NCBI RefSeq assembly: GCF_014201145.1 | Contig: NZ_JACHDP010000001.1 | Coordinates: 3,596,001 to 3,660,000, forward strand | Reading direction: 5' to 3' | Length of the DNA: 64,000 nucleotides | Origin: Micromonospora parathelypteridis | Lineage (GTDB): Bacteria; Actinomycetota; Actinomycetes; Mycobacteriales; Micromonosporaceae | Part shown: positions 41,184-49,418 of the stretch, in pieces | Numbering within the stretch: position 1 is the first letter of the stretch | Layout: each line of letters begins with the position of its first letter | Position numbers and translations under genes: made by a program | Notes under the pieces: generated by a model | What the model was told of the DNA's origin: nothing | The model's input: the letters and a program-made list of their open reading frames with translations, nothing else | Databases searched by the model: none

Positions 41184-42860
41184 ATGACCACCGAAGCCTC
41201 CGCCGCGCCGGTGCTGAATCGTCAGCAGATCCGGCTGCTCATGCTCGGTCTGATGACCGGCATGCTGTTGGCCGCACTCGACCAGACCATCGTCGGTACG
41301 GCCCTGCCGACCATCGTTGGTGAGCTGGGCGGGATCAACCACTACTCGTGGGTGGTCACCGCGTACCTGCTCGCCTCGACCGCGTCGACACCGCTGTACG
41401 GCAAGATGGCCGACCTGTACGGGCGCCGACCCGTCTTCCTCTTCTCGATCGGCACGTTCCTGGTCGGGTCGTTGCTGGCCGGGCTCTCGCAGAACATGAC
41501 TCAGCTGATCATCACCCGGGGCATCCAGGGCCTCGGTGCCGGTGGTCTGCTGACGCTCGCGTTCACCATCATCTCGGACGTGGTGTCACCCCGGGAGCGT
41601 GGCCGCTACCAGGGTCTGTTCGGCGCGGTCTTCGGGATCTCGTCGGTGGCCGGGCCGCTGGTCGGTGGTTACTTCGCGGAGACCGACTGGCGGTGGATCT
41701 TCTACATCAACGTGCCGCTGGCGATCCTGGCCATCGTGGTCTGCTACCACGTGATGCGGCTGATCCCGTTCGAACGCCGGGACCACTCGATCGACTGGCT
41801 CGGTGCCGGTCTGCTGGTCGCCGGGGTGAGTTGCCTGCTGCTCGCGCTGAGCTGGGGCGGCAACGAGTACCCCTGGGGCTCCGGGGTGATCATCGGCCTC
41901 ATCGTCGCGGGTGCGGTGCTCGCCCTGCTGTTCGTGCTGCAGGAGGCCCGGGTCGCCGAGCCCATCCTGCCGTTGCGGCTGTTCCGCAGCGCCACGTTCG
42001 CGCTCGCCAACTCGGCCGGCTTCGTGCTCGGTCTGGTGATGTTCGGGTCGATCATCTTCATCCCGCTGTACCTGCAGATCGTCAAGGGCGCCTCGCCGAC
42101 CCGAAGCGGTCTGCTGATGCTGCCGATGATGGCCGGCATCATCATCACCTCGATCCTCACCGGTCGGGCGATGAGCCGGATCGGCCGCTACAAGTGGTTC
42201 CCGGTGGCCGGGGCGGTGACCCTGGTGGTGGGCATGCTGCTCTTCACCCAGCTGCACGTGGCCACCTCGCTCTGGCTGGCGTTCGGCTTCATGGCGATCA
42301 TCGGCATCGGCCTGGGCCTGTGTATGCAGTCGCTGGTCCTCGCCGTGCAGAACGCGGTCTCCGTCCGGGACCTGGGCGCCGGCACCTCCTCGGCGACCTT
42401 CTTCCGGTCGCTGGGCGGTTCGTTCGGCGTGGCGATCCTCGGCACGCTGCTCTCCACTCGGCTCAACACGCAGCTGGCCGACCGGCTGCCCGGCGCGATC
42501 GCCCAGCTTCCGCCGGAGCAGCAGGCCGCGGTGGCGGCCAGCGGCGGCACGAACATCTCGATCAACGACCCGGCGACGATCATGGCGTTGCCCGGTGCGG
42601 TGCGGGCGGCCATCCAGGAATCGTTCGTCGAGTCGCTGCACCTGGTCTTCCTGACCGCCGGCCTGGTCGCCATCGTGGCGGTGCTGGTCACTCTGGCACT
42701 GCCCAACAACACCCTGCGGGGAGCGGGCCCGCAGGGTGCCACCGGCGGCGCCGACCCGCTGGGCGGTAAGGCCCCGGCCGCGGGAGGCAAGCCACTGACC
42801 CGCGAATCCAAGGAGGAGGCCGCTGCCGACATGGAGGCCAAGTCCCAGACGATGATCTGA
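41184..42860 (+). CDS. DHA2-family multidrug MFS exporter (EmrB/QacA type)
   Basis: This 558-residue proton antiporter has 14 predicted membrane helices. Motif D1 is 'LAALDQTIVGTALPTIVGEL'; motif A is 'GKMADLYGRRPVFLFSIGTF'; motif C-like 'GLFGAVFGISSVAGPLVGGY' follows. It probably exports drugs or hydrophobic cations. The C-terminal ~45 residues are cytoplasmic and Lys/Glu-rich. Ribosome site GAAGG is 6-7 nt upstream. A regulator of the XRE family lies convergent, so control by it is not implied. Confidence 0.92.
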   Translation: MTTEASAAPVLNRQQIRLLMLGLMTGMLLAALDQTIVGTALPTIVGELGGINHYSWVVTAYLLASTASTPLYGKMADLYGRRPVFLFSIGTFLVGSLLAGLSQNMTQLIITRGIQGLGAGGLLTLAFTIISDVVSPRERGRYQGLFGAVFGISSVAGPLVGGYFAETDWRWIFYINVPLAILAIVVCYHVMRLIPFERRDHSIDWLGAGLLVAGVSCLLLALSWGGNEYPWGSGVIIGLIVAGAVLALLFVLQEARVAEPILPLRLFRSATFALANSAGFVLGLVMFGSIIFIPLYLQIVKGASPTRSGLLMLPMMAGIIITSILTGRAMSRIGRYKWFPVAGAVTLVVGMLLFTQLHVATSLWLAFGFMAIIGIGLGLCMQSLVLAVQNAVSVRDLGAGTSSATFFRSLGGSFGVAILGTLLSTRLNTQLADRLPGAIAQLPPEQQAAVAASGGTNISINDPATIMALPGAVRAAIQESFVESLHLVFLTAGLVAIVAVLVTLALPNNTLRGAGPQGATGGADPLGGKAPAAGGKPLTRESKEEAAADMEAKSQTMI

Positions 42861-42868
42861 CCACGTTC

Positions 42869-42902
42869 ACCGACCGCCCCGGGCCCGCCCGGGGCGGTCG
42901 GT
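42869..42902. terminator. bidirectional terminator between MFS and XRE genes
   Basis: Perfect 15-bp stem ACCGACCGCCCCGGG / CCCGGGGCGGTCGGT with a CCCG loop, 8 nt after the MFS stop and directly before the opposing XRE stop. Confidence 0.85.
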
Positions 42903-42903
42903 G

Positions 42904-43749
42904 TCATCCGGCCACGAGGCGTAGCGGTTGGCTGTTGAGGCGGTCGAGCGCGGCCGAGGTCGCCGCGTCGGCAGGCAGATGGACGAGCAGACGCTGGTCG
43001 TCGTCCGCGGGGAGTTCGAGGGTCTCGTACGCGAGCCGGAGCATGCCGGCCTCGGGATGGGCCAGCCGGAGGATCCCGCTGGGCTTCGCCAGGCTGGGAA
43101 CCGTGTCGACGCGACGGGTGAAGTCGGCGCCCGCGGTGACGGTCAGCTCGTCCGCCAGGGCGGCCATCGGCGGATAGGCCCGGAACGGGCCTTGCTTGAG
43201 GGCGGCGACCTGCTCGTCGGCGACGTGGTACCAGTCGGGGTACGCGCTGCGCGCCCGAGCGTCGGTGAGGACGAACCGGGCGAGGTTGGGCTGTGCCGCG
43301 TCCAGCAACCCGATCGGTCCGACCAGCCGAACGTAGCCGGCGGTGTGGGCGAGGATGTCGCCGAGCTGGTTGAGCAGCACCGCCGGCGTGGGTTCGAGGC
43401 GGTCGAGCAGCGCCTGCACGGTCGGACGTACCTCACCTGTCGGGGTGCTGTGGCCCCGGCAGTTGAAGGCGGGATCTGCCGCCTTGGTGAGGCGGTGCAG
43501 GTGGACGCGTTCGCTCCAGTTCAACCGGAGTGCGTTGGCGATCGCGGCCAGCACCTGCGGAGACGGTCGGCGGTCGCGGCCCTGTTCGAGTCTCGTGACG
43601 TACTCGACGCTCACGTCGGCGAGGGCCGCCACCTCGGAGCGGCGTAGCCCGGGGGCCCGGCGGCGCGGCCCGGTGGGCAGCCCCACCTCGGCCGGCGTCA
43701 CCGCTTCACGGTGGACGCGCAGGAACAACCCAAGCTCGTTGTCGCTCAC
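42904..43749 (-). CDS. XRE-family regulator with MmyB-like ligand-binding domain
   Basis: This 281-residue regulator has an N-terminal helix-turn-helix ('RRRAPGLRRSEVAALADVSV', 'EYVTRLEQGRDRRPSPQVLA') and a PAS-like MmyB domain ('LLNQLGDILAHTAGYVRLVG', 'ARFVLTDARARSAYPDWYHV', 'LPADDDQRLLVHLPAD'). MmyB-type domains sense fatty acids or other small ligands and typically control a divergent oxidoreductase gene, as the arrangement here suggests. GTG 43749 is chosen because TACGTT lies 6 nt upstream; ATG 43752 immediately precedes it. Confidence 0.9.
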   Translation of the reverse strand: MSDNELGLFLRVHREAVTPAEVGLPTGPRRRAPGLRRSEVAALADVSVEYVTRLEQGRDRRPSPQVLAAIANALRLNWSERVHLHRLTKAADPAFNCRGHSTPTGEVRPTVQALLDRLEPTPAVLLNQLGDILAHTAGYVRLVGPIGLLDAAQPNLARFVLTDARARSAYPDWYHVADEQVAALKQGPFRAYPPMAALADELTVTAGADFTRRVDTVPSLAKPSGILRLAHPEAGMLRLAYETLELPADDDQRLLVHLPADAATSAALDRLNSQPLRLVAG

Positions 43750-43902
43750 CATCCGAACGTAACAACGTCGGCAATCCCGATGGTGTCCCTGCCACTACCA
43801 GCTTCAGTCCGGCCTCCCTGACCTGCTGTCAGGTGACGACCGTTGAGGACGGCGCCCGACAGCGGTCGAGCGCAATTCCTCGGCTGGTAGGAGTTGAAAG
43901 TC

Positions 43903-45021
43903 ATGAGTCGTACGGTTGCGATCGTCGGCGGCGGTTACGGCGGTGTGGCGGTCGCCAAGGCGTTGGAGTCGCACGCCGATGTCGTCCTCATCGACCCTCG
44001 GGACGCGTTCGTCAACGTTGCGGCATCCCTGCGGGCACTGACCCGGCCGGACTGGGCCGGCAACGTGTTCTTCCCCTTCGACACGCTGCTCACGCGGGGC
44101 ACGGTGATCCGCGACCGAGCGGTCTCGGTGGATCCTGGCGGGGTCACTCTGGCCTCAGGCCAGCGGGTCGCGGCGGACTATCTGGTCCTGGCCACCGGCT
44201 CCAGTTACGCCTACCCGGCCAGACCCGACGCCGACTCCATCGACGAGGCGCTCGACGACCTGCGCCAGACCCACAAGGAACTGGCCAGCGCGGAGCGGGT
44301 GCTGATCCTCGGCGCCGGACCGGTCGGGTTGGAGTTGGCCGGTGAGATCAAGGAGGTCTGGCCGGACAAGCACGTGACCATCGTGGATCCGGCCGAGCAA
44401 CTGCTGCCCGACTTCACGCCGGAGATGCGTGCTGACCTGCATCGGCAGCTCGACGAGTTGGGCATCCAGGTGCGACTGGGCACCGCCCTGGCCGCGCCGG
44501 TGGCGACCGAGGCGAATCGGGCCGAGACCTTCACCGTCACCACCACCGACGGCGACGAGATCACCGCCGACATCTGGTTCCGTGCCTTCGGCCTGCGCAT
44601 CAACACCGGCTACCTCACCGACGGTCGGCTCACCACGCTCACCTCGCAGGGGAGGGTGCCCGTCACCGAAACCCTCAACGTCCGCGTCGGGCCCGACCAG
44701 ATCCACGACCACGTGTACGCGGTCGGCGACCTCACCGATGTCGCCGAGGACAAGATGGCCGCGTACGCGTTGCAGCACGCCGAGGTCGTGGTGCAGAACA
44801 TCACCGCGCAACTGCGCGGCGAGCAGCTCGCGGCCACCTACCAGCCCATGCCGTACCCGATGATTCTGGTCCCACTCGGGTCACGTCACGGGGTTGGTCA
44901 GATGCCCACGCCCGACGGCCCGGCGGTCGTGCCTGCCGCGACGGTCGCCGAGTACAAGGGTGCGGACCTGTTCACCAGCCGCTTCACCCAGCAGTTCGGC
45001 CCCACAGCGGCCCGCAGCTAG
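43903..45021 (+). CDS. FAD-dependent NAD(P)H oxidoreductase (NDH-2/FSP1-like)
   Basis: This 372-residue two-dinucleotide-binding flavoprotein has 'VAIVGGGYGGVAVAKALESH' (FAD GxGxxG), 'DYLVLATGSSYAYPARPDAD', 'VLILGAGPVGLELAGEIKEV' (NAD(P)H GxGxxG) and 'HDHVYAVGDLTDVAEDKMAA' (C-terminal FAD Asp). No redox-active Cys pair is present, so it resembles NDH-2, AIFM2 or nitrite-reductase-associated quinone reductases. TAGGAG lies 9 nt upstream of ATG 43903. It is divergent from the XRE gene, which probably controls it. Confidence 0.88.
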   Translation: MSRTVAIVGGGYGGVAVAKALESHADVVLIDPRDAFVNVAASLRALTRPDWAGNVFFPFDTLLTRGTVIRDRAVSVDPGGVTLASGQRVAADYLVLATGSSYAYPARPDADSIDEALDDLRQTHKELASAERVLILGAGPVGLELAGEIKEVWPDKHVTIVDPAEQLLPDFTPEMRADLHRQLDELGIQVRLGTALAAPVATEANRAETFTVTTTDGDEITADIWFRAFGLRINTGYLTDGRLTTLTSQGRVPVTETLNVRVGPDQIHDHVYAVGDLTDVAEDKMAAYALQHAEVVVQNITAQLRGEQLAATYQPMPYPMILVPLGSRHGVGQMPTPDGPAVVPAATVAEYKGADLFTSRFTQQFGPTAARS

Positions 45022-45081
45022 CGCATCTGCGGCGGTCGGCAGCGGTCCAGGCGTGCTGACCGCCCCCGCGCGGGCCGCGCC

Positions 45082-45165
45082 CGCTTGATCGACTCAAGAT
45101 CGGCGATGTGGGGGTGTCCGAGCGCCGGGATGCCCCCACACCGGCGACCTGGTGTCGATCAAGCG
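45082..45165. repeat. REP-like palindromic element, copy B
   Basis: 12-bp perfect arms CGCTTGATCGAC / GTCGATCAAGCG, with inner CGATGTGGGGG and CCCCCACA boxes, in a 76-bp core. It matches copy A (31030-31107) along its length, with differences concentrated in the loop. It lies between the convergent oxidoreductase and TetR genes. Confidence 0.85.
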
Positions 45166-45205
45166 CCCGGCTCGCCGGTCGTGCGGGTTGGGCGAGCGGT
45201 CGGGG

Positions 45206-45838
45206 TCAGTTGGGGCGGCGGTACGCGCCGTACCACCAGGTTGCGGCCAGCTCGCGGGCGGCCGCGGCATCGGTCTCGGGGTCGGCCGAGGTCGTGCTGA
45301 CGTGGTCGGCGAGGAAACGGTCACCGCCGTACACGATCAGTCGACTCGCGGTCTCCGCGTCGAGGCTCGTGGGGGTGCGCCCGGCCTGCTGCTCGACGCG
45401 GAGCACCTGCACGGTGCGCGCCACGAACCGCTCCAGCCCGGCGGTCCAGTACTCCCGGACCACCTCGTCGTACGCGGCGACCTCGCTGATCGCCGCCAGC
45501 ACCGGGGCGTACGTCCGGTAGATCCGGATCACGTCGGAGAAGACCTCGGTGAGCACTGCGAGTTGATCGCCGGGCCCGCCCGGGTCCCAGCCGCCGGTCC
45601 GGTCGAAGGAGCTCTCCCGCATGGTGCCGGCGAGGCGCATGAGCAACTCGCTCTTGTCCCGGAAGTGGGTGTAGAAGGTCGACCGCGCCACCCCCGCCTC
45701 GGCGGCGATCCGTTGGACACCCAGATCGGTGAAGCGGACCCCCTCCTGAAGCAGCCGCTCGGTGGCCGCCAGGACCCGTGCTTCGACGGCGGCTCGCCCG
45801 TCGGGGTTGCTCGGGCGGCGGCGGGTGATCGAGGGCAT
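45206..45838 (-). CDS. TetR/AcrR family transcriptional regulator
   Basis: This 210-residue regulator has 'AVEARVLAATERLLQEGVRF', 'TDLGVQRIAAEAGVARSTFY', 'THFRDKSELLMRLAG' as the DNA-binding part and a helical C-terminal domain. It is divergent from an aldo-keto reductase, with a 6-bp palindrome between them, and likely represses itself and that gene. ATG 45838 is 7 nt after TAAGAT, a leaderless start. The element B palindrome lies downstream. Confidence 0.9.
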   Translation of the reverse strand: MPSITRRRPSNPDGRAAVEARVLAATERLLQEGVRFTDLGVQRIAAEAGVARSTFYTHFRDKSELLMRLAGTMRESSFDRTGGWDPGGPGDQLAVLTEVFSDVIRIYRTYAPVLAAISEVAAYDEVVREYWTAGLERFVARTVQVLRVEQQAGRTPTSLDAETASRLIVYGGDRFLADHVSTTSADPETDAAAARELAATWWYGAYRRPN

Positions 45839-45889
45839 AGCCGAGATCTTAGGTGGCCGTTGGGCAGGTCGGCGACGTACGCTCGTTGC

Positions 45890-45904
45890 CGGACATGTTG
45901 TCCG
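45890..45904. promoter_or_regulatory. palindromic operator between TetR and aldo-keto reductase
   Basis: Inverted repeat CGGACA-TGT-TGTCCG in the 126-bp divergent region, 60 bp before the reductase start; a likely TetR binding site. Confidence 0.55.
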
Positions 45905-45964
45905 ACATAGTGACCGATGGAGTGCCCGGACTTGGCCTCCAACCCATCACGAGGAGCGAAAACC

Positions 45965-46999
45965 GTGAAGTACCGGCTGTTGGGCACCACCGGGGTCTAC
46001 GTCTCGGAGATCTCACTCGGCGCGATGACCTTCGGCGGTAGCGGGCACCCGCTCTGGGGCACCCTTGGCGGGCTGGCGTTGCCCGAGGTGCAGCGGCTGG
46101 TCGACACCGCGCTGGACGCCGGGGTCAACTTCGTCGACACCGCCGACGGCTACAGCGACGGCGAGAGCGAGGAGTTGCTCGGCAAGGCGCTCGGCAAGCG
46201 GCGTCGCGACGTGGTGCTGGCCACCAAGGTGCACTCGCGGACCGGTCCCGGCCCGAACGACGTCGGCACCTCCCGGCTGCACATCATGCAGAACCTGGAG
46301 GACAGCCTGCGCCGGCTGGGCACCGACCACATCGACCTGTACCAGATCCACAACTTCGACCAGGTCACTCCCATGGAGGAGATGCTGCGCGCGTTGGACG
46401 ACGCGGTCCGGCAGGGCAAGGTCCGCTACATCGGCGCCGCCAACTTCGCCGCCTGGCAACTGTCCAAGGCGCTGGGAATCTCCGCCCGGGAGAAGCTGGC
46501 CGGCTTCGTCTCGGTGCAGGAGTACTACTCCCTGCTGGGTCGGGACGTCGAGCGCGACGTGGTGCCGATGGCGCTCGACGCGGGCATCGGGCTGACCGTG
46601 TGGAGCCCGCTCGCCGGTGGGTTCCTCTCCGGCAAGGTCAGCCGGGACGGCGCCGTCGCCGACAGTGGCGCCCGCAGCGCCCAGCCTGGCTACGCCAGCT
46701 TCACGCCGTTCGACCCCGACACCGCCTTCGGCGTGGTCGACGTGCTCAAGGGCGTTGCCGAGCGGCACGAGGTCAGCCCGGCCCGGGCGGCGGTCGCCTG
46801 GCTGCTGTCCCGGCCGGCCGTGACCAGCGTGATCGTCGGGGCCCGCAAGCATGAGCAACTGGTGGACAACATCGCCGCCTCGGACCTCACGCTGACCGCG
46901 CAGGATCTCGCCGAACTGGACGAGGTCACCAAGCTGCCGGTCGCGTACCCGAACTGGATCCAGGAAGGGTTCTTCGCCGGGCTCCGCTACCCGCAGTGA
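45965..46999 (+). CDS. aldo-keto reductase
   Basis: This 344-residue TIM-barrel oxidoreductase uses NADPH to reduce carbonyls. The catalytic tetrad can be seen: 'FVDTADGYSDGESEELLGKA' (Asp and Tyr), 'VVLATKVHSRTG' (Lys) and 'DLYQIHNFDQVT' (His). 'LTVWSPLAGGFLSGKVSRDG' and 'VTSVIVGARKHEQLVDNIAA' form the NADPH site. It resembles the YghZ/Gcy-type AKRs common in soil actinobacteria. GTG 45965 has GAGGAG 7-8 nt upstream. A TetR regulator runs divergently. Confidence 0.92.
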   Translation: MKYRLLGTTGVYVSEISLGAMTFGGSGHPLWGTLGGLALPEVQRLVDTALDAGVNFVDTADGYSDGESEELLGKALGKRRRDVVLATKVHSRTGPGPNDVGTSRLHIMQNLEDSLRRLGTDHIDLYQIHNFDQVTPMEEMLRALDDAVRQGKVRYIGAANFAAWQLSKALGISAREKLAGFVSVQEYYSLLGRDVERDVVPMALDAGIGLTVWSPLAGGFLSGKVSRDGAVADSGARSAQPGYASFTPFDPDTAFGVVDVLKGVAERHEVSPARAAVAWLLSRPAVTSVIVGARKHEQLVDNIAASDLTLTAQDLAELDEVTKLPVAYPNWIQEGFFAGLRYPQ

Positions 47000-47034
47000 G
47001 GCATGGCCTCGGGGTCGGTGACCCCGGGGCTTAC

Positions 47035-47526
47035 CTACTTGAGGATCAGCCGGTTGGTCTGCTCGAAGACGTCCAGGTCGGCAAGCGTTTCGGCGACCGA
47101 GGCGGAGAGTGGGGCGGGGAACCGGTCCCGGGGGAAGAAGCCGGCGTCGGTGGTCTCGTCGGTGGCCCGGGCCAGTTGCCCGTCCCACTCCTCCACCTTG
47201 AAGGCCGTCGTGAAGACCTGGTACGTGTGCCCGTACATGTTGGTGCTGGTCCGGTCCGGGCCGGTGTAGAGGGCGAACGCGCAGACCCGCAGCGCGCGCA
47301 GCCCGGTCTCCTCGCGGACCTCGCGCACCGCGCAGTCGGCGATCGACTCGCCCAACTCCATCGCCCCGGCCGGCATGGCCCACTGGCCGTTGTCCGAGCG
47401 TTGGATCAGCAGGATGCGTCCAGCGTTGTCGCTGACCACGGCACGGGCGCCGACGAACATCAGCGTCCGATCCCCGGCGAGCGCGCGCAACTGCCCCACG
47501 TACGAGTCGGCCCAGGAGATGCTCAC
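47035..47526 (-). CDS. NUDIX hydrolase
   Basis: This 163-residue protein contains the Nudix box from Gly54 ('GAMELGESIADCAVREVR', then EETGL; Glu60, Arg68, Glu69, Glu72, Glu73). It hydrolyses a nucleoside diphosphate linked to another moiety; the substrate is unknown. N-terminal 'SISWADSYVGQLRALAGDR' is shared by a common actinobacterial subgroup. GTG 47526 is 7 nt after TAAATT, a leaderless start; TTG 47535 is less likely. It is divergent from the acyl-CoA ligase gene, with back-to-back promoters in 56 bp. Confidence 0.9.
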   Translation of the reverse strand: MSISWADSYVGQLRALAGDRTLMFVGARAVVSDNAGRILLIQRSDNGQWAMPAGAMELGESIADCAVREVREETGLRALRVCAFALYTGPDRTSTNMYGHTYQVFTTAFKVEEWDGQLARATDETTDAGFFPRDRFPAPLSASVAETLADLDVFEQTNRLILK

Positions 47527-47533
47527 CTGCGAC

Positions 47534-47575
47534 AATTTACGGGGGTTCCCAACGTGTGACCGCCGACACTAGCTT
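47534..47575. promoter_or_regulatory. overlapping divergent leaderless promoters
   Basis: On the minus strand TAAATT (47534-47539) is 7 nt before GTG 47526. On the plus strand TAGCTT (47570-47575) is 7 nt before ATG 47583. The two -10 boxes are only 30 bp apart, so initiation in one direction should interfere with the other. Confidence 0.55.
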
Positions 47576-47582
47576 GTTACCC

Positions 47583-49232
47583 ATGCGTAGCACGATGATG
47601 GACGCCCCTCTGCAGGTCTCCCGGATCCTCGAACACGGCGCAGGAGTGCACGGCACGGCCGAGGTGGTCACCTGGACCGGCGCCGAGCCCCGCCGGATGA
47701 CGTACGCCGAGGTGGGCCGCGCCGCTGCGCGGCTGGCACACGCGCTGCGTGACGAGTGCGGGGTGACCGGCGACGAGCGGGTCGCCACGTTCATGTGGAA
47801 CAACAACGAGCACCTGGTGGCCTACTTCGCGGTGCCGAGCATGGGTGCCGTGCTGCACACGCTCAACATCCGACTCTTTCCCGACCAGGTCGTCTACATC
47901 GCCAACCACGCCGAGGACCGGGTGGTGCTGGTCGACAGCACGCTCATCCCGCTACTGGCCCGGGTGATCGGCGAGTTGACCACGGTGCGGCACGTGGTGG
48001 TGGTCGGCGGCGGCGACCCGGCCCCGCTGGTGGCGGCGGCCGGAGCCCGGATCACCGTGCACCACTGGGACGCGCTGCTCGCCGACCGGCCCGAGGTGTA
48101 CGACTGGCCCGAGGTGGACGAGCGCGACGCCGCGGCGCTCTGCTACACCTCGGGCACCACCGGCAACCCGAAGGGTGTGGCCTACTCGCACCGGTCCATC
48201 TACCTGCACTCGTTGCAGGTCTGCATGCCGGAGGGTTTCGGGCTCGGGCCGACCGACCGGGAGCTGGCCATCGTGCCGATGTTCCACGCCATGTCGTGGG
48301 GTCTGCCGTACGCGGCCTTTCTCTCCGGCGCGTCGCTGATCATGCCGGACCGGTTCCTCCAGGCCGCGCCGATCGCCGAGATGATCGCCGCCGAGCGGCC
48401 CACGCTGGCCGGGGCGGTGCCGACCATCTGGACCGATCTGCTGGCCTACCTGGACACTCACGATGTGGACACCTCGTCGCTCACCGAGGTGATCGTGGGC
48501 GGGTCGGCCTGCCCGCCGGCGCTGATGCACGCGTTCGACGAGCGGCACGGTATCGACGTCATCCACGCCTGGGGGATGACCGAGATGTCCCCGCTGGGGT
48601 CGGTCTCGCGTCCGCCGGCCGGTGCGACCGGCGAGCAGGCGTGGCGGTACCGCTACACGCAGGGGCGGGTGCCGGCGGGCGTGCAGGCGCGGATCGTCGG
48701 CCCGTCGGGCGAGCCGTTGCCCGCCGACGGAAAGTCCGTGGGTGAGCTGGAGGTCCGTGGGCCGTGGGTGACCGCCCGGTACGTCGGTGACGACGCCCCG
48801 GACGAGGAGAAGTTCCGCGACGGCTGGCTGCGTACCGGCGACGTGGGCACGCTCTCGCCGGATGGCTACATCATGCTGACCGACCGCGCCAAGGACGTGA
48901 TCAAGTCCGGGGGTGAGTGGATTTCGTCGGTGGAGTTGGAGAACGCGCTGATGGCCCACCCGGCGGTGCTGGAGGCGTGCGTGGTGGGTGTGCCGGACGA
49001 GCGGTGGGACGAGCGACCGTTGGCCACCGTGGTCGTGCGGGAGGGCGCATCGGTGACCGCGGAGGAGCTCCGGGACTTCCTGGCCGGCTCGGTGGCTCGC
49101 TGGCAGTTGCCCGAGCGCTGGGCGTTCATCGACACGGTGCCGAAGACCAGCGTGGGCAAGTTCGACAAGAAGGTCGTCCGTTCGCGGTACGCCGAGGGCG
49201 AGCTGACCGTCCAGGAGCTTTCCGCCCCGTAA
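47583..49232 (+). CDS. medium/long-chain fatty acid--CoA ligase
   Basis: This 549-residue adenylate-forming enzyme has A3 motif 'YTSGTTGNPKGVAYSH' (residues 188-203), 'HAWGMTEMSPLGSVSRPP' (A5), 'GWLRTGDVGTLSPDGYIMLT' (A7), 'DRAKDVIKSGGEWISSVELE' (A8) and 'PKTSVGKFDKKVVR' with the C-terminal catalytic Lys. It activates a fatty acid with ATP and couples it to CoA. The start follows TAGCTT by 7 nt. It is probably monocistronic, with a terminator downstream. Confidence 0.93.
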   Translation: MRSTMMDAPLQVSRILEHGAGVHGTAEVVTWTGAEPRRMTYAEVGRAAARLAHALRDECGVTGDERVATFMWNNNEHLVAYFAVPSMGAVLHTLNIRLFPDQVVYIANHAEDRVVLVDSTLIPLLARVIGELTTVRHVVVVGGGDPAPLVAAAGARITVHHWDALLADRPEVYDWPEVDERDAAALCYTSGTTGNPKGVAYSHRSIYLHSLQVCMPEGFGLGPTDRELAIVPMFHAMSWGLPYAAFLSGASLIMPDRFLQAAPIAEMIAAERPTLAGAVPTIWTDLLAYLDTHDVDTSSLTEVIVGGSACPPALMHAFDERHGIDVIHAWGMTEMSPLGSVSRPPAGATGEQAWRYRYTQGRVPAGVQARIVGPSGEPLPADGKSVGELEVRGPWVTARYVGDDAPDEEKFRDGWLRTGDVGTLSPDGYIMLTDRAKDVIKSGGEWISSVELENALMAHPAVLEACVVGVPDERWDERPLATVVVREGASVTAEELRDFLAGSVARWQLPERWAFIDTVPKTSVGKFDKKVVRSRYAEGELTVQELSAP

Positions 49233-49291
49233 CGTTTTCTCAAGCACTGCCGCCTGTTCGGGTGGAGTGCTCCTGGAACATTCCTCCGCAG

Positions 49292-49328
49292 GGGCGGCCC
49301 CGGCGTTCGCACCGCGCCGGGGCCGCCC
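49292..49328 (+). terminator. terminator after acyl-CoA ligase gene
   Basis: Perfect 14-bp stem GGGCGGCCCCGGCG / CGCCGGGGCCGCCC with a 9-nt loop, 60 nt after the stop and 90 nt before the opposing quinone-reductase stop. Confidence 0.8.
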
Positions 49329-49418
49329 GTTCCACGCGGGGCGACCCGCACCGTTATTGTTGCGAAACTTGTTCGCCTTTGTCCCGATGACGGGGAAATT
49401 GGGTGGTCAGCGACCGGA

